Of a stretch of DNA of 64,000 bases, positions 42,310 through 51,516 are shown piece after piece (positions within the stretch are counted from its first letter, which is position 1; each line of letters starts with the position of its first letter). The notes under the pieces were generated by a model that made no database searches, was not told the origin of the DNA, and saw only the letters and a list, made by a program, of their open reading frames with translations. The translations under genes were made by a program, and so were the position numbers. The DNA comes from Flavobacterium silvaticum (GTDB taxonomy: Bacteria; Bacteroidota; Bacteroidia; Flavobacteriales; Flavobacteriaceae), in contig NZ_JAAMPU010000096.1 of the NCBI RefSeq assembly GCF_012911565.1, positions 62,001-126,000 on the forward strand. The letters run 5' to 3'.

Positions 42310-43142
42310 TGGAAGTTTTCCTCAATGCGAACGCCTGGATCGCGTTATTGACCCTTACTTTTCTGGAGATCGTTCTCGGTATCGACAACATCATCTTCAT
42401 CTCTATAACCACGGGCAAATTGCCAAAGGAAAATCGCAAAAGAGCCACTAAAATCGGGATGTTCCTGGCTATGTTCATGCGTATCGCCATGTTGTTGGGC
42501 ATAACGGTCCTCATCAAGATGAAAGATGCCTGGGTCACGATAGAATGGGGCTGGGTCGAGATGCATATTTCCGGACAGAGCCTGATTCTGTTCCTTGGCG
42601 GACTTTTCCTTTTGTACAAGAGTACGACCGAAATCCGCGAGAAAGTAGAAGATCACGGCGAAGAGGAACGCGAACTTAAAAAAGGTGCCTCGAGTTCATT
42701 CGCGAGCGTCATTTTCCAGATCATACTTATCGATATCGTCTTTTCATTCGACAGTATCCTTACGGCTGTAGGAATGACAAACGGCGTACAAGGCGCCATT
42801 TACATCATGATTACGGCTGTAGTCATATCGGTTTTCATCATGATGCAGTTTGCCGTACAGGTTGGGAATTTCGTCAACAAACACCCATCGATACAGATAT
42901 TAGCGTTGTCGTTTTTGGTACTGATCGGATTTATGCTGATTACCGAATCGGCTCACCTGGCACACGCTTCCTTCTTTGGAAATACCGTAGATGCGGTGCC
43001 TAAAGGCTATCTGTATTTTGCCATTGCGTTCTCATTGCTGGTTGAAGTCCTGAACATGAAGATGAAGAAGAACAAACGCAAGCACAATGACGACGACAAA
43101 CAGGCCGATGGTAAAGACGACACCAAAAAAACGCTGGAATAG
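42309..43142 (+). CDS. TerC-family integral membrane protein
   Basis: A 277-aa membrane protein of the TerC family with about seven helices. Acidic, metal-related motifs in helices are visible: FLEIVLGIDNIIFISI and QIILIDIVFSFDSILTAVGM. TerC members act in tellurite resistance or in manganese/calcium handling and metalation of exported enzymes. The CNGKC protein gene follows with no gap. Confidence 0.92.
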   Translation: MEVFLNANAWIALLTLTFLEIVLGIDNIIFISITTGKLPKENRKRATKIGMFLAMFMRIAMLLGITVLIKMKDAWVTIEWGWVEMHISGQSLILFLGGLFLLYKSTTEIREKVEDHGEEERELKKGASSSFASVIFQIILIDIVFSFDSILTAVGMTNGVQGAIYIMITAVVISVFIMMQFAVQVGNFVNKHPSIQILALSFLVLIGFMLITESAHLAHASFFGNTVDAVPKGYLYFAIAFSLLVEVLNMKMKKNKRKHNDDDKQADGKDDTKKTLE

Positions 43143-43511
43143 ATGTGGCGAGCCTGGTCGGTCGTGTTCACCCTTTTCCTGATTACCAGGCCGTTGTTCC
43201 CGTTGGTGGATTATGCTGTCAACTACAATTATATCTCGACCGTACTTTGCGAGAACAAAGCCAAACCGGAACTCAAATGTAACGGAAAGTGCCATTTGAT
43301 GAAGGAGCTTGCCAATGCTGCAGATGCTGAAAAATCTTCGTCTGAACCAGCCAAAAAAATCCCATCGCTGACAGAATTGTTCTGTGATATTTCGACAGTT
43401 TCCATCGGCTATCACCCTTTATTTACTGAATCGGCACCACATCGGTTTGCCTATTCCAATTCGTATCTTTTTTCAGCTTCAGATACCGTTTTCCATCCGC
43501 CCGCCGTATAG
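43143..43511 (+). CDS. Cys-motif membrane protein (CNGKC)
   Basis: A 122-aa protein with an N-terminal hydrophobic segment and a Cys-rich motif LCENKAKPELKCNGKCHLMKELA at about residues 35-57. The motif looks suited to metal binding or a disulphide. It sits between TerC and MbnP with close spacing, so a metal-related role is inferred from context only. Confidence 0.75.
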   Translation: MWRAWSVVFTLFLITRPLFPLVDYAVNYNYISTVLCENKAKPELKCNGKCHLMKELANAADAEKSSSEPAKKIPSLTELFCDISTVSIGYHPLFTESAPHRFAYSNSYLFSASDTVFHPPAV

Positions 43512-43586
43512 TGAATCTTTGAGGTAAGCCGAAAGGCATTTCTTTATTTCCGGTCAATCCGGACAAATTCACTATATATCTAAATC

Positions 43587-44384
43587 ATGAAAAACTTTTT
43601 ATACAGGCTTGTCGTAGTGGCAGGTTTCTTTGCCGCGGCTTCGTGTTCGTCAGACAACGATTCGGTTCCGGCCATATCGGGCAACGGCTCGCTCATACTT
43701 GAATTCGACAATGTCTACGGAGCCGATGACCTCGCACTAGGTCAAATCCAGTCGGCGAATTCCGAAGGCGAATCGCTGAACATTTCCCAACTTAAATATA
43801 TCGTCAGCAATATTGTGCTGACAAAATCCGATGGGACAACCTACGTGTACCCAAAATCCGACAGTTATTTTATCGTGGATGAAACAGATGAAGAAACGTC
43901 TGAATTACTGCTTACGGATGTTCCGGCCGGTGATTACGTTTCGGTTTCGTTCGGAATCGGTATAGATGAGCAGCAATATGCGCTCGGGCTTGACGTGTTG
44001 CCGGAATTCGCACTGCTTGCCCAAAACGAAGGTTTACTCGGCGATTGGGCCGACGGTTTTACGCAATTTTATATGTCTGGGAATTTCAGTTCCGCTACCA
44101 TTGCACAAACACCTTTTGATGTGAGCGTGGGAAGCAACCAGTCCGAATTCAATTATGTTTCCGTCAACCTCACCTTGCCGCAACAGGCGCTTGTACGCAC
44201 CACGATTACGCCGGAGGTACATATTTTTGCCGATGCTTCCAAAGTGCTCGACGGCATCAATGCGTTGCCGCTTGAAAGTCATGTTTCGGGTGATTCGGCC
44301 AATGTATCTGATGAAACGTCCATCCTGCAGATTTCGACCAATATCGAAAGCATGTTCCAGGTAAACCACGTGCACAATGATTAG
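43587..44384 (+). CDS. MbnP-family copper-binding lipoprotein
   Basis: A 265-aa lipoprotein (lipobox AAASC, Cys at 20) of the MbnP family, described as copper-binding partners of MbnH and methanobactin systems. Typical stretches: SLILEFDNVYG, LNISQLKYIVSNIVLTKSDG, YFIVDETDEET and LTDVPAGDYVSVSFGIGID; it ends FQVNHVHND. The usual haem partner MbnH is not in the window. Its end overlaps the outer-membrane protein start by eight bases. Confidence 0.85.
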   Translation: MKNFLYRLVVVAGFFAAASCSSDNDSVPAISGNGSLILEFDNVYGADDLALGQIQSANSEGESLNISQLKYIVSNIVLTKSDGTTYVYPKSDSYFIVDETDEETSELLLTDVPAGDYVSVSFGIGIDEQQYALGLDVLPEFALLAQNEGLLGDWADGFTQFYMSGNFSSATIAQTPFDVSVGSNQSEFNYVSVNLTLPQQALVRTTITPEVHIFADASKVLDGINALPLESHVSGDSANVSDETSILQISTNIESMFQVNHVHND

Positions 44385-45330
44385 GTTTTTAGGGCTGATA
44401 CTGTTATGTATCGGCCCAAACCTTTTTGGCATGGAAACGGACAGCATTACAAAACCAGGCCGTTTCCATTTCCAGTCGATGGCATTGGGTAAGTGTGATG
44501 CGTGCGGCTGCTCGGCAAGTGGCGGCAGCATGGGGTTCGGGTCTTTTTTGACGAGCCGTTTCGTCGGGGTCAGATACATCTATCAGCAATATTCGAGTTC
44601 AGACGGATTGTATGCCAATTCGCCCTGGTACAAGGAATCTTATAATTCCATACAGGTGTGGGGACGGATTCCGGTTTTTAAAAATGCCCAGATTTCGGTT
44701 CTGGCTCCGTATCATTTCAACAGCCGCGATACCGAAACCGGAAGCCATTCAATACAGGGAATCGGAGACATCACTGTTTTGGGATTGTACAAAGTGGTAC
44801 AGACCAAGACCGACACCACGTTCTTTGCACATACCGTACAACTTGGCGCAGGTGTCAAAGCACCGACCGGAACCTATGACGCGCTCAACAACGGCAGTAT
44901 AAATCCGGGGTTTCAGCTTGGTACGGGAAGTTGGGATTATCTGTTCCTGATCGAGCATACCGTCAAACGAAAGAAATTCGGTTTGGGATCTATGGTCAAT
45001 TACGTGGTCAAGACGGTCAACGATAAAGGCTATCGGTTCGGGAACCAGTTCAATTATGCCTCGACCTTATTCTGGCTGCATGAACAAAACGACTTTTCAT
45101 TTTCACCTCAATTGGGTTTGGCCGGAGAAGTGTCGGCTTCGAATTACCAATATGGGCAGGAAGTTGAAAAAACCAAGGGAAACATTCTTTTTGGCCGCAT
45201 AGGTTTTGAAACGGCGTTGAAGAAATTTTCACTCGGAATGAATGCGTTGTTGCCGTTGAGCCAGGATCTGACGGGTGGGAGAGTGGATGCGAAGTTCAGG
45301 TTGGGGGTTAATTTGAATTATAGCTTGTAG
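44377..45330 (+). CDS. Outer-membrane beta-barrel protein with N-terminal CDACGC motif
   Basis: A 317-aa exported protein predicted as a beta-barrel of the transporter-like family (alternating aromatic strands to a C-terminal NLNYSL). After the signal peptide comes GKCDACGCSASGGSMG, a CxxCxC motif that may bind a metal. It overlaps MbnP by eight bases, and the two are likely a functional pair at the outer membrane. Confidence 0.82.
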   Translation: MIRFLGLILLCIGPNLFGMETDSITKPGRFHFQSMALGKCDACGCSASGGSMGFGSFLTSRFVGVRYIYQQYSSSDGLYANSPWYKESYNSIQVWGRIPVFKNAQISVLAPYHFNSRDTETGSHSIQGIGDITVLGLYKVVQTKTDTTFFAHTVQLGAGVKAPTGTYDALNNGSINPGFQLGTGSWDYLFLIEHTVKRKKFGLGSMVNYVVKTVNDKGYRFGNQFNYASTLFWLHEQNDFSFSPQLGLAGEVSASNYQYGQEVEKTKGNILFGRIGFETALKKFSLGMNALLPLSQDLTGGRVDAKFRLGVNLNYSL

Positions 45331-45331
45331 G

Positions 45332-45352
45332 ATTAATTAACAATTAATAATT
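45332..45352. repeat. Short heptamer array ATTAAYN
   Basis: Two clear units (ATTAACA, ATTAATA) and flanking partials right after the outer-membrane protein gene. Confidence 0.5.
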
Positions 45353-45391
45353 CCAATCAGGCTCAGGCTTTATGTGAAGGAATTTTCAAAG

Positions 45392-45443
45392 TGTTACGCG
45401 ATTTGCTGTTACTTAAAATCGCGTAACACTTTTTTGCGTAACA
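45392..45443. repeat. 52-bp palindromic GTTACG element, copy 2
   Basis: Same length as the copy at 10721-10772 and identical at 43 of 52 positions, with the same four GTTACG/CGTAAC-type blocks; the internal arms have diverged. Also located between convergent genes. Confidence 0.85.
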
Positions 45444-45584
45444 AGTCGGTAGAAAGCGTCTATGGATTTTTTGTTTTGGGAGATATGGCTTTGGATTGGG
45501 AGCAACATGAAATCGTGCCGTCATGTCAGTGGCGGATAAGAGTTATAAAAAGAGAATTGTTGCTACTACTAGTATGAGTCCAGG

Positions 45585-46031
45585 TTAGCGGTCAGCATCA
45601 TACATATTTTCTATTACTCTTTCCAGCCTGTCGAAGTTTTCTTCGTTTTTGGGTTCTGCAAATCTTCTGATTTTTTCACATTCTTCGAAAGTTTTGAAAA
45701 TCATACGGAAGGATACTTTCGTTTTGGTTTCGTCCAGTTCTTCAAATTCGATTTTCATATCGAATAAAGGCTGTGAAATTCTTTTCCAGCTTACCCGCTT
45801 ATTTGGTATGACCTCTTTGAATACAGCTGCATTTTCATAATTTCCCTTTTCGGGCCCATGCATGGTAAGTTTCCAATTGCCTCCTGGTTTTAGATCAAAC
45901 TCATGAATGGTATTGGTGAAACCTTCCGGACCCCACCAATTTTTCAAATGATCTGGATTTTCAAAGGCTTTGTAAACCATTTCCACGGGAGCATTTAAAA
46001 TTCTCGAGCTAAAAATTTCACGATCATTCAT
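45585..46031 (-). CDS. SRPBCC/AHSA1-family protein
   Basis: A 148-aa START-like protein: REIFSSRILNAPVEMVYKAFENPDHLKNWWGPEGFTNT is a classical AHSA1 N-terminus, and FEELDETKTKVSFRMIF the later strand. These proteins bind hydrophobic ligands or help Hsp90; the ligand is unknown. Located near the RDD protein. Confidence 0.9.
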   Translation of the reverse strand: MNDREIFSSRILNAPVEMVYKAFENPDHLKNWWGPEGFTNTIHEFDLKPGGNWKLTMHGPEKGNYENAAVFKEVIPNKRVSWKRISQPLFDMKIEFEELDETKTKVSFRMIFKTFEECEKIRRFAEPKNEENFDRLERVIENMYDADR

Positions 46032-46080
46032 TGAAATTATATTGAATTCGATTGATTGCCTGACGGTTAACGTTCTTCGT

Positions 46081-46473
46081 TTATTCGATTTTGATTACAG
46101 TACTTCCACCAATAAAGTCATGAATTGCCCTGTTCTTTTTAGTGAAAAAGATGGTTATGAAAGATATCCAGTAGAAAAGGATTTTGAACAAATATCTGAA
46201 AAAGGAACGAATGATGTTTATCCTCTTTTCCGGATTTGAATGCTTGCGGACTCTTATCCCAATGAAATAATTGCCAACCGTTGTTCCCAATGAATTGCAG
46301 GCCGGATCGTAAAAAACGAACAATCCTAAAAATATCCACTTTCTCGACCACACAGGCAAATCCTCTGAATTTGGAAAAAGAAGTGCAGTTAAATACATTA
46401 CATATATGATGAATAGCGTATCAACTGTTCTTGCCTGAATTCTTTCTAAAATTGATGCGGATCTATAGAGCAA
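46081..46473 (-). CDS. RDD-family membrane protein
   Basis: A 130-aa protein with three hydrophobic helices and the RDD layout (ERIQARTVDTLFIIYVMYL, then CNSLGTTVGNYFIGIRV, and the C-terminal AIHDFIGGSTVI). The only plausible start is a TTG at 46473, since an in-frame stop lies six codons upstream and no ATG intervenes. Function unknown; some RDD proteins are sodium/proton antiporters. Confidence 0.75.
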   Translation of the reverse strand: MLYRSASILERIQARTVDTLFIIYVMYLTALLFPNSEDLPVWSRKWIFLGLFVFYDPACNSLGTTVGNYFIGIRVRKHSNPEKRINIIRSFFRYLFKILFYWISFITIFFTKKNRAIHDFIGGSTVIKIE

Positions 46474-46549
46474 GGTTAAAGAATTTCATACAATTTGATA
46501 GGACTTGTAACGTTTCGCCCACCGCGAGCCAATCCTGACCGTTACTCAT

Positions 46550-49228
46550 TTATTCAAGCGTCAGCGTAATCTGGCCTTCATCATCGATTTCCGTATCCGG
46601 ACCGTCACCAATTTCCACTTCGGGTGCTTCCGGAATTTCTTCGACCGGAGGCTCATATGGCAACGGTTCCAGGAGATTCACCTGCTTGAGCTTATCGGTG
46701 GTCAGTTGATTGCCGAGCGCCTTGAAACCTTTTACGGCAATGAACGATTCGATGTCAATCGTCTGATTTTCTTTCTGTACGCCTTTGACTTTGGTAAATA
46801 CGATTTCAGCAACGGGACGCCAATCGGTGGAAACGATTTCCAATTGGGAATTCGCGTGTTCCGAGATAAAGATGTCTTCCTTGTTTTCGTTCTCCACGAG
46901 GAACCGCTTTACATAATATCGTTCCTTTTCGCCATCGTAGTAAATAGCTGACACCGGTTTGTTCGGCAGCCACTTTTCAAGCACGATCATATCGGGTTCG
47001 AAATGGGTCGATAAATCCGGGATGATGACCTTTAGTTTTCCGGTAGATGAAATGACGAGCAGTTTATCCGTCGGACGGAATTCACCCAAAAGTTCCCCGC
47101 GTCCGTCCGTATTGAGTCGCTGGACGGTGTCGTCGAACCAGATTTTTCTCGGAAGCAACGTAGAGATACCTTTCTCCTTGAGCTCGATTTTCTTGATCGG
47201 GTATTTGGTGACCGTATTTCCGCGTGAAGCCCGTCCTTTGATGGCCATGTCGGCGAAATCGAGATCGAATTTGAGTTTTTTGACAGATCCGACCTGGCGC
47301 AATAAAATCGTGATCACTTCTGCTTCACCGTTAGGGTTCGCCGAGAAGTATAACGTTTGTGAACCGGGCTTTTCCTGAGTGAGGTTGTACGCTTTATCGC
47401 GCGTAACACCAGAAACATTGAACCTTTTGATAAAAGACGGCCCTGATTTCCCGTCGCGGTAAACCATATTGTAAATCGTCCGTTTGTCGTTTTTGTCGAA
47501 AACGGCTACATGGATGATGTCTTTCCCGATGAACTTTTTCTCATCGACTTTGGTGATCATCATATTTCCGTCGCGAAGGAAAACAATTACGTCATCAATA
47601 TCCGAACAATCGGCCACATATTCATCTTTCTTGAGGCCGGTTCCAATAAAACCTTCTTCGCGGTTGACATACAATTTGGTATTGCGCAGCACAACTTTCG
47701 TCGCTTCGATCGTATCGAAACCGCGCAATTCCGTTTTGCGTTCGCGTCCTTTGCCGTATTTCTCCTTTAGCCTTGTAAAGAAAGCAATCGTAAAATCAAT
47801 GATATGCTCGAGGTCATGCTTGACCTGGGCTATGTCGCCTTCAAGTGCCTCAAGTTTTTCCTGTGCCTTGTCGATATCGAATTTCGAGATACGCTTGATG
47901 CGGATTTCGGTCAGGCGCACGATGTCTTCTTCGGTTACGGCCCGTTTCAAATGTTTGGTAAACGGTTTCAGTCCTTCGTCTATGGCACGGATGACGCCTT
48001 CCCAGGTTTCTTCTTCCTCGATCAGGCGATAGATGCGGTTTTCGATGAAGATGCGTTCCAACGACAAAAAGTGCCATTGTTCTTCGAGTTCTTCGAGTTG
48101 TATCTCAAGCTCACGCCGAAGCAGTTCAACCGTGCGGTTGGTTGAGATCCGAAGCATTTCTGATACCCCGACGAATCTCGGTTTATGGTCTTCAATGACA
48201 CAACCCAAAGGCGCGACCGATGTTTCGCAGGCCGTAAACGCAAACAAGGCATCGATGGTCTTGTCCGGGGAAACACCGGGAAACAAATGGATCAGGATTT
48301 CGACCGCAGCGGCCGTATTGTCTTCGATTTTCTTGATCTTGATCTTGCCTTTTTCATTGGCCTTCAAAATCGAATCGATGAGTGTCGAGGTGTTCGTCGA
48401 AAACGGAATCTGGGTAATGACGAGCGTATTCTTGTCGAGCTGGGAAATCTTCGCCCGCACCCGTACGCGTCCGCCGCGCATACCGTCGTTGTAATTCGAG
48501 ACATCGGCGATTCCTTCGGTCAGGAAATCCGGGAACAGCGTAAACGGTTTGTTCTTGAGGATTTTTATCGATGCGTCGATAAGTTCGTTGAAGTTATGCG
48601 GCAGCACTTTGGTCGATAAACCTACGGCGATTCCTTCGGCTCCTTGTGCCAACAGCAACGGGAATTTGACCGGAAGGTTTACCGGTTCGTTTCTTCGGCC
48701 ATCGTAAGATGCCTGCCACTCTGTGATTTTTGGAGAGTATAATACGTCGTGCGCGAATTTGGTCAGTCGCGCCTCGATGTAACGTGAAGCCGCAGCTCCG
48801 TCGCCCGTTAAAATATTTCCCCAGTTTCCCTGGGTGTCTATGAGTAAATCTTTCTGACCAATCTGCACCATCGCATCACCAATCGACGCATCACCGTGTG
48901 GATGGTATTGCATGGTATGTCCGACCACGTTCGCTACCTTGTTGTAGCGGCCGTCGTCGAGTTCCCGCATCGAGTGCATGATACGTCTCTGAACCGGTTT
49001 GAATCCGTCTTCTATGGCCGGAACCGCGCGCTCCAGGATTACATAGGAAGCGTAATCGAGGAACCAGTCTTTGTACATCCCGGTGACTTTCGTGATCGTG
49101 TCTTCGGGGTTTACTTCCTGGTTTTCGAAAAAACTGGCGCTTTCAGATGATGAGGCGTTGCTGGAAAGTTCTTCCTGGCCGGAATCTTCTGGCAGTTCTG
49201 GAGTTATGTTTTCTTCGTCTTCAGTCAT
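46550..49228 (-). CDS. parC: DNA topoisomerase IV subunit A
   Basis: An 892-aa subunit that cuts and rejoins DNA to unlink chromosomes. Catalytic Tyr150 in GAAASRYIEARLTKF; the winged-helix region HTMQYHPHGDASIGDAMVQIGQ is clear. An acidic extension of about 45 residues precedes the core, and the last 30 residues are also acidic, a layout known in Bacteroidota. Pairing with the adjacent parE supports topoisomerase IV over gyrase. Confidence 0.95.
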   Translation of the reverse strand: MTEDEENITPELPEDSGQEELSSNASSSESASFFENQEVNPEDTITKVTGMYKDWFLDYASYVILERAVPAIEDGFKPVQRRIMHSMRELDDGRYNKVANVVGHTMQYHPHGDASIGDAMVQIGQKDLLIDTQGNWGNILTGDGAAASRYIEARLTKFAHDVLYSPKITEWQASYDGRRNEPVNLPVKFPLLLAQGAEGIAVGLSTKVLPHNFNELIDASIKILKNKPFTLFPDFLTEGIADVSNYNDGMRGGRVRVRAKISQLDKNTLVITQIPFSTNTSTLIDSILKANEKGKIKIKKIEDNTAAAVEILIHLFPGVSPDKTIDALFAFTACETSVAPLGCVIEDHKPRFVGVSEMLRISTNRTVELLRRELEIQLEELEEQWHFLSLERIFIENRIYRLIEEEETWEGVIRAIDEGLKPFTKHLKRAVTEEDIVRLTEIRIKRISKFDIDKAQEKLEALEGDIAQVKHDLEHIIDFTIAFFTRLKEKYGKGRERKTELRGFDTIEATKVVLRNTKLYVNREEGFIGTGLKKDEYVADCSDIDDVIVFLRDGNMMITKVDEKKFIGKDIIHVAVFDKNDKRTIYNMVYRDGKSGPSFIKRFNVSGVTRDKAYNLTQEKPGSQTLYFSANPNGEAEVITILLRQVGSVKKLKFDLDFADMAIKGRASRGNTVTKYPIKKIELKEKGISTLLPRKIWFDDTVQRLNTDGRGELLGEFRPTDKLLVISSTGKLKVIIPDLSTHFEPDMIVLEKWLPNKPVSAIYYDGEKERYYVKRFLVENENKEDIFISEHANSQLEIVSTDWRPVAEIVFTKVKGVQKENQTIDIESFIAVKGFKALGNQLTTDKLKQVNLLEPLPYEPPVEEIPEAPEVEIGDGPDTEIDDEGQITLTLE

Positions 49229-49238
49229 TTGGTCGGTT

Positions 49239-49269
49239 GTTAACGGTTAACAGATAACAGTTAACGGTT
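49239..49269. repeat. Heptamer array GTTAACN x4 before parC
   Basis: Units GTTAACG, GTTAACA, GATAACA and GTTAACG plus GTT, 11 bases upstream of the parC ATG. They would lie in its 5' leader or promoter. Confidence 0.7.
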
Positions 49270-49516
49270 TATTCAGGTAAAATTGAAACAATCGTTTTTA
49301 TTGAAATTGTGGTGCAGCCCGGATGCAAGTGAAAAGCCCACAGCTTTTTGGCTTTGGTTTTTTTGTGTATGGACGGCGACCAACGGAAGCCGGCCAGAGA
49401 CTTTAAAAACCTGACAAAAAGCGAGGACTTGCAACGATCAGCCGGAAGTGTCTGCCATAATTCAAAAAGCAAAATTTATTCTCTTTACACACTATAATTT
49501 TCACGCTCCAACAATT

Positions 49517-49529
49517 CCCCCTTTGGGGG
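49517..49529 (-). terminator. Hairpin after parE
   Basis: CCCCC and GGGGG pair around a 3-nt loop immediately downstream of the parE stop (49530-49532). There is no long U-run, so termination is uncertain; it may stabilise the mRNA end. Confidence 0.35.
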
Positions 49530-51383
49530 TTAGGGGGCTACCACATCCAACTCCACCTTCAAATTCCGTATGATAAAATCCTGTCTGTCGGGCGTATTCT
49601 TGCCCATATAAAACTCAAGTAAACTCTCGATGGTCGTAGCCTTGTCAAGCATGACCGGATCCAGGCGAATGTCCTGGCCAATGAAATGCACGAATTCGTC
49701 AGGAGAGATTTCACCCAATCCTTTGAATCGCGTGATTTCAGGTTTCGGCTTTAGTTTTTCTATGGCGTTGACGCGTTCTTCCTCGCTGTAACAATAAATG
49801 GTTTCTTTCCTGTTTCGGACGCGGAACAACGGTGTTTGCAAAATGTACAGGTGATTTTCCTTGATGATTTCCGGGAAAAACTGCAGGAAAAAAGTAATCA
49901 GCAACAGGCGTATGTGCATACCGTCCACGTCGGCGTCGGTCGCGATCACGATTTTGTTGTACCGCAAATCTTCCATGCTTTCCTCAATATCCAAAGCGGC
50001 TTGCAACAGGTTGAATTCCTCGTTTTCATACACGATTTTCTTGGTCATGCCGTACGAATTCAAAGGCTTGCCACGCAAGGAAAAAACGGCTTGTGTATTC
50101 ACGTTGCGTGATTTCGTGATGGAACCCGAAGCCGAATCACCTTCAGTAATAAACAACGTACTTTCAAGGCTCAGCGGATTCTTGATGTCAGTAAAATGTA
50201 CGCGGCAATCACGCAGCTTTTTATTGTGGAGACTGGCTTTCTTCGCGCGGTCTTTGGCGAGTTTACGTATGCCGGAAAGTTCCTTTCGCTCGCGTTCGGC
50301 CTGTAATATCTTACGCAATAGCAAATCGGCGGTTTCCGGGTTTTTATGCAGGAAGTTGTCGAGTTTGGTCTTGATGAAATCGTTGATGAAGGTTCGCACA
50401 GATGGCATATCGGGCCCAATTTCAGTCGAACCTAATTTTGTCTTCGTCTGGGATTCGAAAACCGGCTCTATGACTTTGATCGAAATGGCACCGACGATGG
50501 ATTTGCGGATGTCGCTCGGTTCAAAACCTTTGTTGTAGAATTCACGCACGGTCTTGACCAAAGCTTCACGGAACGCGTTCAAATGCGTTCCACCCTGAGT
50601 CGTATTCTGTCCGTTGACGAAGGAATGATACTCCTCGGAATACTGACTCTTGGAGTGCGTCATGGCAATCTCGATGTCGTCGCCTTTGAGGTGGATCACA
50701 GGATATTGCATGTCATCTTCCTTGATGTCTTCTTCAAGCAAATCCTTAAGGCCGTTTTCCGACGAAAATTTTTCCCCGTTGAAATAAATCGACAAACCTG
50801 TGTTCAGGTAGCAGTAATTCTTGAGCATCCGGACCACGTACTCGTTCCGGAATTTATAGTTCTTGAAGATGGTATCGTCCGGGACAAAGACTACTTTGGT
50901 GCCTTTGCGTTTTGTCGATTCGGTGATTTCTTCTTCTGATGTCAGGTTTCCGGCAGAGAATTCGGCGGCTTTCTGTTTGTCGTCCCGAACGGATTCGACG
51001 CGGAAATAATTTGACAGCGCGTTGACGGCTTTTGTTCCGACTCCATTCAACCCGACGGATTTCTTGAACGCGAGCGAGTCGTATTTTCCACCTGTGTTCA
51101 TCTTCGAAACCACATCTACGACTTTTCCCAATGGAATGCCGCGGCCGTAATCGCGAACCGAAACTGTTTTGTCCTTGATACCGACCTCGATGGTCTTTCC
51201 CGCACCCATGACGAATTCATCGATACAGTTGTCGATGACTTCCTTGAGCAGGATGTAAATCCCGTCATCAGGGCTCGAACCATCGCCGAGTTTCCCAATG
51301 TACATACCAGGCCGCATCCGGATGTGTTCTTTCCAGTCGAGCGATCGTATATTGTCTTCGGTATAGTTCGTTTGGTTTTCCAT
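49530..51383 (-). CDS. parE: DNA topoisomerase IV subunit B
   Basis: A 617-aa ATPase subunit. GHKL ATP site: [19 protein letters not shown] and [21 protein letters not shown] domain: [11 protein letters not shown] and [15 protein letters not shown]. Length is that of ParE rather than a full GyrB. parC lies downstream on the same strand. Confidence 0.95.
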   Translation of the reverse strand: MENQTNYTEDNIRSLDWKEHIRMRPGMYIGKLGDGSSPDDGIYILLKEVIDNCIDEFVMGAGKTIEVGIKDKTVSVRDYGRGIPLGKVVDVVSKMNTGGKYDSLAFKKSVGLNGVGTKAVNALSNYFRVESVRDDKQKAAEFSAGNLTSEEEITESTKRKGTKVVFVPDDTIFKNYKFRNEYVVRMLKNYCYLNTGLSIYFNGEKFSSENGLKDLLEEDIKEDDMQYPVIHLKGDDIEIAMTHSKSQYSEEYHSFVNGQNTTQGGTHLNAFREALVKTVREFYNKGFEPSDIRKSIVGAISIKVIEPVFESQTKTKLGSTEIGPDMPSVRTFINDFIKTKLDNFLHKNPETADLLLRKILQAERERKELSGIRKLAKDRAKKASLHNKKLRDCRVHFTDIKNPLSLESTLFITEGDSASGSITKSRNVNTQAVFSLRGKPLNSYGMTKKIVYENEEFNLLQAALDIEESMEDLRYNKIVIATDADVDGMHIRLLLITFFLQFFPEIIKENHLYILQTPLFRVRNRKETIYCYSEEERVNAIEKLKPKPEITRFKGLGEISPDEFVHFIGQDIRLDPVMLDKATTIESLLEFYMGKNTPDRQDFIIRNLKVELDVVAP

Positions 51384-51516
51384 AAAAGCGGTAGAGCCGC
51401 TAATTTAGCCGATTTTGAGAGGTTTTTTGGGGTTGGTTTGGGGAAGTTATTAAGAATGATATTGACAGGTTTCTTTGGAGATTTTGACTGGAAGCTTTCG
51501 GGTACGGAAATTTCAA

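Larger units (their letters stand above)
49229..49529. other. 301-bp intergenic region between parE and parC
   Basis: Contains the heptamer array and, right after the parE stop, a hairpin CCCCCTTTGGGGG (49517-49529). No credible gene. Confidence 0.5.

Noticed and set aside
45374-45577. 67-aa open frame after the outer-membrane protein
   Set aside because: It runs through the 52-bp palindrome, so coding is unlikely.
46042-46239. 65-aa plus-strand frame opposite the RDD gene
   Set aside because: It is antisense to a clear RDD-family protein.
49269-49472. 67-aa open frame between parC and parE
   Set aside because: Unusual composition, no start context, and the region looks like a simple spacer.
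49530-51383. DNA gyrase GyrB
   Set aside because: Length and pairing with an adjacent ParC-type subunit with acidic extension favour topoisomerase IV.
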